A DNA stretch of 64,000 nt, from positions 65,102 through 129,101 of the forward strand of contig CAXSZX010000013.1 in the NCBI GenBank assembly GCA_964242115.1, read 5' to 3'. This document shows, piece after piece, positions 30,773 through 39,851 of the stretch. How positions within the stretch are numbered: the stretch's first letter is position 1; each line of letters starts with the position of its first letter. The position numbers and the translations under genes are program-made. The notes beneath the pieces were generated by a model that worked only from the letters and a program-made list of their open reading frames with translations, ran no database searches and had not been told where the DNA came from. Origin of the DNA: BOG-908 sp964242115 (GTDB taxonomy: Bacteria; Pseudomonadota; Alphaproteobacteria; Acetobacterales; Acetobacteraceae).

Positions 30773-32664
30773 TAAAACCCAAACATATGATCCAGCGAAA
30801 ACCCGCCACGCCCATCATCCAGCCCGTGATACCCGAACAGCCGGCACGTCACGTCGCGCACCAGCACGTAGCCTCCCTCGCCTGCACGCTGCACCGCCGC
30901 CTCCCCGAACACCTCGTGCGGCCGCACGATCGCCGATCCTGAGCACGCGACCCGCAGGCTTCGTGTCTCGATCGCAGCGCCGGTGCTGTCCACCAATTGC
31001 AGTTCGGTGGTCGAGACCGCATGCCAGGACGCGCTGGCCGGATAGATCAGCACCGCGAAACTTCGCCGGTGGCCGATACCCAGCTTGAGGAACAGCCGTG
31101 TGGTCAGCCCAGGCGGCGGCCCGCTGTAGGATTGCGGCTCGTCGCGGTAGGTCATCGCCGTGTTGAAGATGTGCGCGCCGAAACTGGTGTCCGCCGCGTG
31201 GCCGCTGGTGCGGTGTTCGTAACGGAACAGCCCGTGCATCCAGCCATCCGCCTGCCCGCCGTCGCGAAAGTCGTAGACCAGCTCGGCATGCCCCACCTCG
31301 GCGCCGAACTCGGCCAGGTCCACCGCCAGGTCGTAACGTCGTGGCAGGTTACCCAGGAAACGCTGTGCGGCGAGCCTGCCGTCGGCAGCGAACACGTCCA
31401 GGCGGATCGGCAGGCTGTCCTGCCACTCCGCCATCGGATTCGGCTGGACGATGCTGCGGAACTCCGCCGGCGGCAGGATAGGGAACGGCAGCAGGTAGCC
31501 GCGGCCCAGCAGGTTGGAGAGGGTGGGAATGCCAGGATCGGGGCGCAGATCGGCACGTTCCACGTTCACGTGGGCGATGCGCGTGTGGCCGTGACGCAGG
31601 ATCTCGTAGCGGGGGCGGACCACGTGGCGGCCGGTACGTAGCTCGATCTGCGCGGGCCAGTGCACGCCTGGCAGCAGGTCGGCCACGTCCACCGCCATGC
31701 TGGCGAAAGGCGGCACCTCGCGGTCCAGCGCGACCGGATGCTCGGCACCCATCTGGTCGAGCGTGATCGCACCCGCTGGGATGGGGGCGGCGTGGCTGTT
31801 CTGCACCCACAGCAGCACCTGCTCGTCTGTGTTGGGCGCGGGCAGTCCGGCGTAGCGGTCGGACGGCCAGGCGTTGGCGTCGTGCGTCACGGACAGCCCC
31901 AGGTCAGGCCCCTCGCACGCTTCGCTGCGGTAGATGTCGAGCGCGTATTTCACCACGTCGTGGCCGGCCACTCCGATCGCGTGGATGAACAGCTGGCCGG
32001 CGAACTCCGGCAGGTCGAAACGCGCGCGCACCTCGCGGCTGTCGATGGAAAACGCGCCGGCGCCGTCCGCCAGCACCTGCTCCCAGGTGGCCAGCACGGC
32101 CCCGTCGGCACCGAACAGCCGCAGCCACAGCCGGACCCCGCGCGCGCCGTAGCCCGCCCAGTAGTTGGCGCTGACCAGGCGCGTGGAGGTGCCGCCGGCG
32201 TCGCGAAAAAAGGCGTGGTTGGTGGCGAAGTTCAGCCGGTCCAGGTAGGCGCGCGCGGTCAGCATCTCTGCAGGCAGGCGCGAGGAGTCCAGCGAACGCA
32301 CGCGCAGGCCGGGCGGGCAAAGCGGCGCGATGCGCTGCTCGGTGCGCTGGGTGTCGAAGCCGGCGATCAGCAGGGTGGGGGCGGCGCAGCGCGGCAGGTC
32401 GGTGAGCGGGCGCGCGGCGATACCGGCGAGCGACTGACCAAGGGCGCTGACGTCCTGCACGTAGAGCTCGGCAGGCGCCGGCATGTCCGGGTGCAGCGCG
32501 TAGAGTGCCGCGGCGACGCCGTCCGGGTCGAACACGGCGAGCGGGCCGGCTGCGCGCAGGTCGGCGGCGAGGTGCGCGATGGCTTCGGCGGCCAGGGGGT
32601 GGACCAGCGCCTTGTAGAGGACGTTGCCGCCGCGTTTGGCGTCGAAGGTCTGGATGTTCAGCAT
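30772..32664 (-). CDS. Large hypothetical protein of a glycan-type locus
   Basis: 630 residues, no signal peptide or transmembrane helix. The first 170 residues are alpha/beta (AIAHLAADLRAAGPLAVFDPDG, PTLLIAGFDTQRTEQRIAPL). The rest is mainly beta with three similar blocks that each contain a WHAV/WPAQ-type strand, including DANAWPSDRYAGLPA, IPTLSNLLGRGYLLPFPILP and FGAHIFNTAMTYRDEPQSY. I do not recognise a named family. It lies beside the ELM1-like gene, separated by one repeat copy, and within a region rich in glycosyltransferases, so a role in surface polysaccharide is plausible but not shown. The ATG at 32664 lies just outside the repeat; the longer reading into it is rejected. Confidence 0.6.
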   Translation of the reverse strand: MLNIQTFDAKRGGNVLYKALVHPLAAEAIAHLAADLRAAGPLAVFDPDGVAAALYALHPDMPAPAELYVQDVSALGQSLAGIAARPLTDLPRCAAPTLLIAGFDTQRTEQRIAPLCPPGLRVRSLDSSRLPAEMLTARAYLDRLNFATNHAFFRDAGGTSTRLVSANYWAGYGARGVRLWLRLFGADGAVLATWEQVLADGAGAFSIDSREVRARFDLPEFAGQLFIHAIGVAGHDVVKYALDIYRSEACEGPDLGLSVTHDANAWPSDRYAGLPAPNTDEQVLLWVQNSHAAPIPAGAITLDQMGAEHPVALDREVPPFASMAVDVADLLPGVHWPAQIELRTGRHVVRPRYEILRHGHTRIAHVNVERADLRPDPGIPTLSNLLGRGYLLPFPILPPAEFRSIVQPNPMAEWQDSLPIRLDVFAADGRLAAQRFLGNLPRRYDLAVDLAEFGAEVGHAELVYDFRDGGQADGWMHGLFRYEHRTSGHAADTSFGAHIFNTAMTYRDEPQSYSGPPPGLTTRLFLKLGIGHRRSFAVLIYPASASWHAVSTTELQLVDSTGAAIETRSLRVACSGSAIVRPHEVFGEAAVQRAGEGGYVLVRDVTCRLFGYHGLDDGRGGFSLDHMFGF

Positions 32665-32677
32665 GGGTGCCCTTGAA

Positions 32678-32806
32678 GGAAGGAAGGCCTTCTTTTTCGA
32701 GAAAAAGAAGCAAAAAGCTTTTGTCAGCGCTGTCGCGGAGTCTCCGGAGACGAATACCCAGGGAACAAAAGTTTTTTGGTTCATTTTTTCAAAAAAGAAC
32801 CGCTGC
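32678..32806. repeat. Intergenic repeat, full copy (A arm left, B arm right)
   Basis: GGCCTTCTTTTTCGAGAAAAAG, CGCTGTCGCGGAGTCTCC, CCAGGGAACAAAAGTTTTTTGG and AAAAAAGAACCGC. It lies between two minus-strand genes and ends at the ELM1-like stop. Confidence 0.92.
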
Positions 32807-33736
32807 TTACCCGATGTTCAACCGACGCCTTACCTCCGCGCCGGCTTCCGCCGTGTCGTCGACTGGCCCTGTCTGCCACGTCTCGAGCCGCCCTGCGAAC
32901 CGCCTGACCCGCCCCGTGCCGAGTAACGCGCCCAGAAACCGCCCGATCCGTGCCGAGCGTCCCGGCAGCTCCGCCAGCAGCACCGGCGCGGAGGTGGCGA
33001 CGGCTTCGGACACCATGGATATGCTGTCCACGGTGACGACGATGGCGTCGGCCAATGCCAGCAGCCCGAAATACGGGTTTTCGCCCTGCATGTCCCATAC
33101 CCAGGCGCCGTGCGGCGTCAGGGTTTGGTGGAGGATGTCGCGCACCGCCGGCGACGTGCGGCGGGAGGCGGTCAGCGCCAGGCCGGGGCCGTCGTGCTGC
33201 ATCATGGCGGCGAGCTGGCCGGCGAGCTGCGCGCCCTGCTCGGCCTCAAGCCGGAAGCGGCCGTTGCTACCCCCGACGAGCACGCTGACCAGCGGGCGCT
33301 TCAGGTGGGCCAGGCGCGGGGCCCAGACCTCGCGGGCTGCGGCCAGGCGCGCCGGCGTGGCGCGGTGCAACGCCGTGCGGGTGACGATGACGTTGGGGCC
33401 GGCGATGCCGTCGTGCTGGTTGGCGACGACCAGGTCGAAGTGACGCAGGCTGAGGCGGGGGTTCTGCACCTGCACCACGGTCGAGCCGTGCCGGTGGCAG
33501 GCGGCGCCGACCGCGCCTGCCGTGCCGCCTGCCGTGAACAGGATGCCGGGAGGCGGGGCTGGCAGGCCCACCGCGTGCAATGGCGCCGGCCAGGTGGCTG
33601 CAGGGAGCCAGGACCACGGCCGGCGCGGGTGGAGGTCGAGTATGTCGGGTGAGAGGCCGGCGGCTTCGGCCAGGCCCAGCGCCTGGGCTTGCAGGCCGGC
33701 GTAGGGCTCGCTGAGGATCCGGCTGTCGGGCGGCAT
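32807..33736 (-). CDS. Mitochondrial fission ELM1 family protein
   Basis: 309 residues of the ELM1/DUF1022 family, GT-B-like proteins widespread in alphaproteobacteria and plants. Matches include SRILSEPYAGLQAQALGLAEAAG at the start, PPGILFTAGGTAG, VVQVQNPRLSLRHFDLVV, LVSVLVGGSNGRFRL, and IVVTVDSISMVSEAVATSAPVLLAELPGRSARIGRF. The bacterial function is unknown, but the fold and its placement near glycosyltransferases suggest a nucleotide-sugar or lipid-linked glycan role. The ATG at 33736 gives the normal family length; upstream sequence is lower in GC and not homologous. Confidence 0.86.
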   Translation of the reverse strand: MPPDSRILSEPYAGLQAQALGLAEAAGLSPDILDLHPRRPWSWLPAATWPAPLHAVGLPAPPPGILFTAGGTAGAVGAACHRHGSTVVQVQNPRLSLRHFDLVVANQHDGIAGPNVIVTRTALHRATPARLAAAREVWAPRLAHLKRPLVSVLVGGSNGRFRLEAEQGAQLAGQLAAMMQHDGPGLALTASRRTSPAVRDILHQTLTPHGAWVWDMQGENPYFGLLALADAIVVTVDSISMVSEAVATSAPVLLAELPGRSARIGRFLGALLGTGRVRRFAGRLETWQTGPVDDTAEAGAEVRRRLNIG

Positions 33737-35108
33737 GGGCGGGGTTATGGTCCGCGGGAGCGATTGGGGAAAGACGTCGGCGCGCGGAGTCGGGTTATAC
33801 CTGGCCTGCATCATCGGCAGGCGGCCGGCGAAGGAGGCCGGCAATACTGGCGCCAAGCAGGCAACGATTGGCGAGTTCTTGCGCGGTGTTTCCTGGATGG
33901 CGGGCCGGTTGCCATCCGAGCGAAGTATCACCGCCAAGGGCACCAACAACACAAAGGCGCTCCTGGAAACGCGCGACTATTGTGGTGGGCGAGGTTACTC
34001 TGCCTGTCCTGTTCAGCCTTTTGGTGGTGTCTCTTGCTCGGCCAGGGTGAGCCGCTGACCGCCCGCAACCCACAGCTTGCCCAGAGTGGTTCCTGCCATG
34101 CGGCGAGTTCGCATCACTGCGTATCCCCGACCTCGAGGACTGTTCTGGCAAGATACGGCCTTGCGATGGTGACGAGGTGTGTCTGTTGCCTTCTGGTGTG
34201 TTTCGTGGCGGTCGTTCGCTTGGCTTGGACAGCGGGAACACGTCCGGCAGCTCACGTTCTGCAGCACGTCAGTTGCGAAAGTGGACGGTAGAGTCAGGTG
34301 CGAGAAAAACCGAAATGGTGGTCGTAGAGAGGCAGTTTTAGCGAGGTGTCGCTTGCAGTTCGACCGCGAGTTGTCCTGGCGCTTCGGCAAATTTTCTTCT
34401 CTTGCTGGTCACCTTTGCTTCCCCGAAAACTCTAATGTCCGTTTGAAAGCCGGCTGGTGCGTCAGCAAGCGTAGTCTTTGCGCATCGGAACTGAGTGGCC
34501 TTCATGGCCATGAGTACCGGAGCACGGGACACCACGTCAGATGGCCACCAGGACGAATTTGCAAAACGGAACCCAAACCATCGGTCCTTGGCGGCTTGCG
34601 ACAAACCGTACTCACCGCAAAGTCAAGTCGGCACAGATGCGGCACTACCACCACCAAACAGTAGCCACGTAGGCCTATCTCGAAAAGCGAGCGCGACATC
34701 TCTGTCCCTTCTTGGTGTCCGTGGTGCTCTTGATGGTGATCTTCCGTGTCAGCTACGCGGCGCGGTTTGCCGTTGTCCTCCGAGAGCCCTACGTTTTGCA
34801 CGATAGGCCAGACGCAAGGCAGTTACAGGCCAACAACGTCTTTCCCGCACGCCATGTTGTGTCAAAGCGCTTTGAATGACCTGCCACACCCCATCTTGCC
34901 GCAACCAATTCTGCCGTCAGCCCCGATTTACCTTGACTTTTACCACCTGACTCCCAATTATGCTGCGGCGCGGCAAAAACGCGACCGTTCGCTTCCAGAG
35001 CCTGGCCGGTTTCCGTTCGTCTGACTAATCGCGCCGGCTTGCGGTCCTGCCGACCGCTGTTCCGTTGCCTCACAGGGGCCGCGGCTCAAGAAAGCTTCTC
35101 ATCACCCA
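33737..35108. other. 1.37-kb region without a supported gene, lower GC in its larger part
   Basis: Between divergent ELM1-like and helicase genes. From about 33,950 to 35,080 the sequence is visibly less GC-rich than anywhere else of this length in the window, codon-position bias disappears, and reading frames of 60-160 codons occur on both strands without recognisable domains, signal peptides or ribosome sites. The longest (34179-34664 plus; 34013-34390 minus) overlap each other. It may be a decayed insertion, an unrecognised RNA or a regulatory region; no terminal repeats were found by eye. No copy of the AT-rich repeat lies in it. Confidence 0.6.
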
Positions 35109-36227
35109 ATGACCGAATTTTCCGAACTCGGCCTGGCAGCCCCGCTGCTCAAGGCCCTGACCGCTGCTGGCTACACAACCCCCACGCCCATTCAGTCGCA
35201 GGCCATCCCGCACGCGCTCAGCGGCACCGACCTGCTCGGCATTGCCCAGACCGGCACTGGCAAGACGGCCGCCTTCGCGCTGCCCATCATCCAGCGCCTG
35301 ATGGCCACACCACGCCCCTACGAGCGCCGTGCCACCCGCTGCCTGGTCCTCGCCCCCACCCGCGAGCTGGCCGCCCAGATCGCCGAGAGCTTCCGCACCT
35401 ACGGCCGCCAGACCAGCGTCCGCGTGGCACTCATCTTCGGCGGCGTGCCGAAGGGCCGCCAGATCACCCAGCTCGCCAACGGCGTGGACGTCATCGTCGC
35501 CACCCCAGGCCGCCTGCTGGACCTGTTCGCCGAGCACCACGTCCGCCTCGACCGCACCGAGATCCTGGTGCTTGACGAAGCCGACCACATGCTCGACCTG
35601 GGTTTCGTCATCCCCATCAAGCGCATCGCCCGCGAGATCCCCGCCCAGCGCCAGACACTGTTCTTCTCGGCCACCATGCCGAAGGAGATCCAGGTCCTGG
35701 CCGACGCCATGCTGAAGAACCCGGTGCGCGTCTCCGTCACCCCGGTTGCGACCACCGCCGAGCGCATCGACCAGAGCGTCGTGTTCGTCAACCAATCCGA
35801 AAAGCGCGCGGTGCTCACCCGCATGTTGCGTGCGCCCGACATGGGCCGCACGCTGGTTTTCGCCCGCACCAAGCACGGCGCGGACCGCATCGTGCAGCAC
35901 CTCAACGCTGCCGGCCTCAGCGCCAACGCCATCCACGGCAACAAGAGCCAGGGCCAGCGGGAACGCGCACTTGCAGACTTCAAGAAGGGCTCGGTGCCCG
36001 TGCTGATCGCCACCGACATCGCCGCCCGCGGCATCGACGTGGACGGCGTCACCCACGTGATCAACTTCGACCTGCCGGACGTGCCGGAGGCCTATGTGCA
36101 CCGTATCGGCCGCACCGCGCGCGCGGGTGCGACGGGACGGGCGATCAGCCTGTGTGACGACGCAGAGCGGTCGCAGCTGAAGGGCATCGAGAAGCTTATC
36201 AGGGCTCGGCTGCCGATTGCCGCGTAA
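35109..36227 (+). CDS. rhlE: DEAD-box ATP-dependent RNA helicase, RhlE type
   Basis: 372 residues with all DEAD-box motifs in order: Q motif FSELGLAAPLLKAL...TPIQSQAIP, motif I AQTGTGKTAA, Ia PTRELAAQI, Ib TPGRLLD, II VLDEADHMLDLGF, III FSATMP, IV TLVFARTKHGAD, V ATDIAARGIDVDGVTHVINFD, VI HRIGRTARAG. It ends shortly after motif VI, lacking the basic C-terminal extension of many RhlE proteins, so it is a minimal helicase core. Role: unwinding RNA in ribosome assembly, decay or cold response. The ATG at 35109 follows the gene-poor stretch. Confidence 0.95.
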   Translation: MTEFSELGLAAPLLKALTAAGYTTPTPIQSQAIPHALSGTDLLGIAQTGTGKTAAFALPIIQRLMATPRPYERRATRCLVLAPTRELAAQIAESFRTYGRQTSVRVALIFGGVPKGRQITQLANGVDVIVATPGRLLDLFAEHHVRLDRTEILVLDEADHMLDLGFVIPIKRIAREIPAQRQTLFFSATMPKEIQVLADAMLKNPVRVSVTPVATTAERIDQSVVFVNQSEKRAVLTRMLRAPDMGRTLVFARTKHGADRIVQHLNAAGLSANAIHGNKSQGQRERALADFKKGSVPVLIATDIAARGIDVDGVTHVINFDLPDVPEAYVHRIGRTARAGATGRAISLCDDAERSQLKGIEKLIRARLPIAA

Positions 36228-36362
36228 GCAAGCAAGCAGTTCTTTTTCGGAAAAAACCAAAAAACTTTTGCTCCCTGTCGGGTCTTTCTCGCGGACGGCG
36301 CGACAGCGGATCAAAAGTTTTTTTGCTTCTTTTTTTTCAAAAAAAGAAGGCCTTGCTTGCTT
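36227..36362. repeat. Intergenic repeat, full copy (B arm left, A arm right)
   Basis: AGCAAGCAGTTCTTTTTCGG on the left, short inner part TCTCGCGGACGGCGCGACAG, then GTTTTTTTGCTTC and CAAAAAAAGAAGGCCTTGC. The right half is inside the 3' end of the glycosyltransferase gene that ends at 36311. Confidence 0.9.
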
Positions 36363-37342
36363 GCCCTGACTGCACCAACCCCCACCGACAGGCCGGTATC
36401 CACCCACCCCCCGCGCCGCCGCAGCAACCACGGCCGCCCACCACGCACCGCCGCCCGCACCACCCGCCACGCTGCCTCGTCTGCCAGGCGCCTAACCTCC
36501 GCCGAGTCGTGCGCCTCGGCCACGCGCGCAATCACCGCCAGCACCCGATCCAAAGTCGCCGCGTCCGGCACCGGCGCCCGATGGCTCAGATGCCTCACCG
36601 CCACCACCGCCGCGTCTTGCGCCGCCTCCCCGAACCAGGGCGCGTAAGCTTCCGCCAACACCGTTGTCGCACACGACAGCATTTGCTCGGCCAACCGGTG
36701 TGTCGCACTGCCGGCGTGCGCCCGATACAGCGTCAGCACCTCGTCCAGCCGCGCGCCATCGCTGATTCGCAACAGCCGAAGGTACAGGTCGAAATCATCG
36801 GCCGGTTCTGCTGCCTCCCGCAGCACCGGCCCGTCTGCGGCCAAAGTCATCAGCGCGTCCCGCCGAAACATCACTGACGACCAGGTCAGCGCGTTGCCTA
36901 GGTGCAGCAGCATGCGCAACCCGGCACTCCCCACCCGCACCGGCTGTCCGGCATCGCTGATGACGCCATCCGCCAAAATACGAACCGCGGTGCCGACGAA
37001 CGCCACCGCCGCATGCCGGTCCAGGAAATCCGCCTGCGCCTGCAGCCGTCCCGGCAAGCTGATGTCGTCATGATCCAGCACCGCCACGTAGGTGCCGCGG
37101 CAAAGCGCCAACCCTGCGTTGCGGCCGCCTGCGATGCCGCGTGGTGCCTCGTGCCGCAGCACCCGCAGCCGAGGATCGCGTACCGCCGCCAGCATCGCCG
37201 GCGTCGCGTCCGTCGAGCCGTCGTCGACCACCACCAGCTCGAAATCGGTCATCGTTTGCGCGAACACGCTGGCCAGGCTCTCGCCGATCCACGCGGCGCC
37301 GTTGCGCGTCGTCATCAGCACGCTGACGCGCGGTGCGCTCAC
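36311..37342 (-). CDS. Glycosyltransferase family 2 with repeat-encoded C-terminus
   Basis: 343 residues. GT-A features: PRVSVLMTTRNGAAWIGESLASV, ELVVVDDGSTDATPAML, RGIAGGRNAGLALCRGTYVAVLDHDDISLPGRL (DxD as DHDD), and ADDFDLYLRLLRI with the acceptor acidic residues. It transfers a sugar from a nucleotide sugar to an unknown acceptor. The GTG at 37342 overlaps the preceding oxidoreductase stop by four bases. The final residues SKQGLLFLKKKKQKNF come from reading straight into a repeat arm, so the ancestral stop has been lost and replaced by the repeat. Confidence 0.88.
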   Translation of the reverse strand: MSAPRVSVLMTTRNGAAWIGESLASVFAQTMTDFELVVVDDGSTDATPAMLAAVRDPRLRVLRHEAPRGIAGGRNAGLALCRGTYVAVLDHDDISLPGRLQAQADFLDRHAAVAFVGTAVRILADGVISDAGQPVRVGSAGLRMLLHLGNALTWSSVMFRRDALMTLAADGPVLREAAEPADDFDLYLRLLRISDGARLDEVLTLYRAHAGSATHRLAEQMLSCATTVLAEAYAPWFGEAAQDAAVVAVRHLSHRAPVPDAATLDRVLAVIARVAEAHDSAEVRRLADEAAWRVVRAAVRGGRPWLLRRRGGWVDTGLSVGVGAVRASKQGLLFLKKKKQKNF

Positions 37343-38511
37343 GCCGCCTCGCCGGCGCACACGCCGCTGGCCCACGCCCACTGGAAATTGTAGCCGCCCA
37401 GCCAGCCGGTCACGTCCACCGCCTCGCCCACCGCGAACAACCCGGGCACACGCCGCGCTTCCATCGTGCGTTGCGACAGCGCCGCCGTGTCGATGCCACC
37501 GAGCGTCACCTCCGCTTTGGCGTACCCCTCGGTGCCGGACGGGTTCAGCCGCCAGCAGCGCACCACCGCCTCCAGCGCAGCCAGCGCCCGGTCGGGGATG
37601 TCGCCCATCGTCCCGTCCGCGTGCTCCGCCGGCAGGAACGCGTCGGCCAACCGCTGCGGCAGCATCTCGCCCAGCGCCCCGCGCAACCCGCTCTTCGGCC
37701 GCGCCCGCTTGCGCGCCTGAAGCACGCCCTCCTGCGTCCCGGGTGCCAGGTCGATCTCCACCGTCTCACCCTCCCGCCAGGCCGAGCTCACCTGCAGGAT
37801 CGCCGGTCCGGACAGGCCGCGATGGGTCACCACCATGCCCTCCTCGAAGCTCGCCTTGCCGCAGCGCGCCACCACCCGCGTGGACACGCCGGCCAGGGTT
37901 TGCGTCCGCGCCAGCACCTCGTCCGCCAAGGTGAACCCGACCAGGCCGGGGCGCGGCGCGACCACCGACAGCCCGAATCGCTCCGCCAGCCGATATGCCA
38001 GCCCGCTCGCCCCAATCTTCGGAATCGACAGCCCCCCTGTCGCCAGGACCAGCGACTGCGCCTCGATCGGCCCGCACTCCGTCTCTACCCGGAAAGCCTC
38101 TCCGCGCGAGACTTCGCCCACGCGCTGCTGCAGCCGCACCTCGGCGCCCGCCGACGCGCACTCGGCCAGCAGCATGTCCACGATCGCCCGCGCCGAGCCG
38201 TCGCAGAACAGCTGCCCTAGCGTCTTCTCGTGCCAGGCGATGCCGTGCCGCTCCACCATTTCCAGAAAATCCGCCGCCGTGTAGCGCGCCAGCGCCGAGC
38301 GGCAGAAATGCGGGTTGGCCGAGAAGAACCGTTCCGGCACGCAGTGTAAATTGGTGAAGTTGCAGCGCCCGCCGCCGGAAATCAGGATCTTCTCGCCGGC
38401 GCGCTTCGCGTGGTCCAGCACCAGCACGCGCCTGCCGCGATGCCCTGCGGTGAGCGCGCACATCAGGCCGGCGGCGCCTGCGCCTAGGATGAGGACGTCT
38501 ATTTTTTCCAA
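37339..38511 (-). CDS. NAD(P)/FAD-dependent oxidoreductase, BaiN/HI0933 family
   Basis: 390 residues. N-terminal FAD-binding motif DVLILGAGAAGLMCALTAG, then the family signature GEKILISGGGRCNFTN, KTLGQLFCDGSARAIVDML, LVLATGGLSIPKIGASG, and the C-terminal GLFAVGEAVDVTGWLGGYNFQWAWASG. HI0933-like proteins are flavoproteins of uncertain substrate; BaiN acts on bile acid intermediates in other bacteria, which is unlikely here. The start is a TTG at 38511 with AGGCGAG upstream; no ATG is available outside the adjacent repeat. Overlaps the glycosyltransferase gene by four bases. Confidence 0.9.
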   Translation of the reverse strand: MEKIDVLILGAGAAGLMCALTAGHRGRRVLVLDHAKRAGEKILISGGGRCNFTNLHCVPERFFSANPHFCRSALARYTAADFLEMVERHGIAWHEKTLGQLFCDGSARAIVDMLLAECASAGAEVRLQQRVGEVSRGEAFRVETECGPIEAQSLVLATGGLSIPKIGASGLAYRLAERFGLSVVAPRPGLVGFTLADEVLARTQTLAGVSTRVVARCGKASFEEGMVVTHRGLSGPAILQVSSAWREGETVEIDLAPGTQEGVLQARKRARPKSGLRGALGEMLPQRLADAFLPAEHADGTMGDIPDRALAALEAVVRCWRLNPSGTEGYAKAEVTLGGIDTAALSQRTMEARRVPGLFAVGEAVDVTGWLGGYNFQWAWASGVCAGEAA

Positions 38512-38564
38512 AGCACTCGCCTGAAGAAGAAAGGAATGTCGACGGCCTTCGACGTCAGTAAGAA

Positions 38565-38700
38565 AAGCAAGACCTTCTTTTTTGAAAAAAAGAAGCAAAA
38601 AACTTTTGGTCCTGCTGTCGCGGAGGTTTCTGCAGCGTGCACTAAGGAACAAAAACTTTTTTTTGGTTCTTTTTTTCAAAAAAGAACTGCTTGCTTGCTT
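38565..38700. repeat. Intergenic repeat, full copy (A arm left, B arm right)
   Basis: GACCTTCTTTTTTGAAAAAAAG, CTGCTGTCGCGGAGGTTTC, then GGAACAAAAACTTTTTTTTGG and CAAAAAAGAACTGCTTGC. It lies between two divergent genes, where a pure terminator role is not expected. Confidence 0.93.
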
Positions 38701-38734
38701 AAAACCACCCGACCCGCGCCCGCTTTCCACCAGC

Positions 38735-39715
38735 ATGGACACCGCCCCTTCGCTCGACCGCGCTCTCGCCCAGTCAGCCGTGGACGCCGGCGCCCACGCC
38801 TACTTCGCCGCCCGCCGCGCCCGCGTGGACCCGTTCGTCACCGACCACTTCTCACTGCGTGGCACGCTGAAGCTGCACCGCGCCGCGCTCGGCTGGGACA
38901 TACTCAAGGCGCCCGCCAACCTCTCTCTCGCCGTCCCGCAGGTCGCCATGCACCTGGGCGCCAAGGCGGCAGACCGTCTCGGCGCACCCCGCACCGCGCA
39001 AGCCATGCGCCGGCCTATCATCCTGAAAACCGCCGTAGCCCGCCAGATCGAGTGGCTGATCCACACCGAACTGCTCGTGCTGCCCTACAGCCAGCCTGGC
39101 CGCGACAGTAGCCGCGACGCGCTGTCCGAAGCCATTCTCGTCCAGCCCGCCCTGCAGGACGCCATGCAGGCGGCGCTGGCCGAGATCGGCCCGCACAGCC
39201 AGGACCCCGCTTTCCGCCAACGCCTCGGCCAAGCGATGGAGACCTACGGCCTGACCCGCAGCGCCGCCGCCGAGATCACCACCGGCCTGATGAATCTCAG
39301 CGCCGGCGCCATCGCGCTGAACAAGATCACGCCCGGCGCGGCCAGTTTCGGCCCGGCGCTGGCCGGCATCATGGCGCACCAAACCGCCATCAGCGCCTTT
39401 CCACTGGGCACCTGGCTCGGCAGCGCCTGGTACGGGCTGTTCCCCACCGTGCCCTCGGCCGCGTTGCTGGCCACCACCACCGGCGGCGTCATGCTCGCGG
39501 CGACTACGTTCGCCGCCTTTGCCGGCGTGGTGTCCGACCCGGTACAGCGCGCGCTAGGCCTGCACCGCAAGCGCCTGCTGCGAATGATTGACGTGCTGGA
39601 AAAGCAGTTTTTCGACCCGGCCGCGGCGGGCTTCGCCGTGCATGACCATTACGTCGCGCGGTTGCTTGACGTTTTCGACTACCTAGGAGCAGCGGTCAGG
39701 CTGATACGGGTATAA
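38735..39715 (+). CDS. Conserved membrane-associated protein, DUF6635-like
   Basis: 326 residues. N-terminal half: DPFVTDHFSLRGTLKLHRAALGWDILKAPANLSLAV, ARQIEWLIHTELLVLPY; C-terminal half has several hydrophobic stretches (GLMNLSAGAIALN, ALAGIMAHQTAISAFPLGTWLGSAWYG, AALLATTTGGVMLAATTFAAFAGVVSDPV), so it probably sits in the membrane. The pattern matches, from memory, the DUF6635 family of unknown function. ATG 38735 is just outside a repeat copy; the longer upstream reading is entirely repeat. No clear partner nearby. Confidence 0.72.
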   Translation: MDTAPSLDRALAQSAVDAGAHAYFAARRARVDPFVTDHFSLRGTLKLHRAALGWDILKAPANLSLAVPQVAMHLGAKAADRLGAPRTAQAMRRPIILKTAVARQIEWLIHTELLVLPYSQPGRDSSRDALSEAILVQPALQDAMQAALAEIGPHSQDPAFRQRLGQAMETYGLTRSAAAEITTGLMNLSAGAIALNKITPGAASFGPALAGIMAHQTAISAFPLGTWLGSAWYGLFPTVPSAALLATTTGGVMLAATTFAAFAGVVSDPVQRALGLHRKRLLRMIDVLEKQFFDPAAAGFAVHDHYVARLLDVFDYLGAAVRLIRV

Positions 39716-39850
39716 GCAAGAAAGCAGTTCTTTTCCAAAAAAACCACGCCATATTATACCCAATGCAGGCGCTGCAAAAAAGCAGCCGCGACAGCCAGGC
39801 CAAAAGTTTTTTGGTTCTTTTTTTCAAAAAAGAACCGCTTGCTTTCTTGC
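39716..39850. repeat. Intergenic repeat, full copy (B arm left shortened, B arm right)
   Basis: AAAGCAGTTCTTTTCCAAAAAAACC on the left; GCAGCCGCGACAGCCAGGCC, then GTTTTTTGGTTC and CAAAAAAGAACCGCTTGC on the right. Two B arms face each other. Between convergent genes. Confidence 0.88.
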
Positions 39851-39851
39851 T

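Noticed and set aside
34179..34664. 161-codon plus-strand frame in the gene-free region
   Set aside because: No domain, no ribosome site, overlapped by other frames on both strands and by a stretch without codon bias; kept only as part of the described region.
36337..36531. Small minus-strand frame near the GT2 end
   Set aside because: It lies fully inside the GT2 gene in another frame and is Arg/Gly-rich shadow coding.
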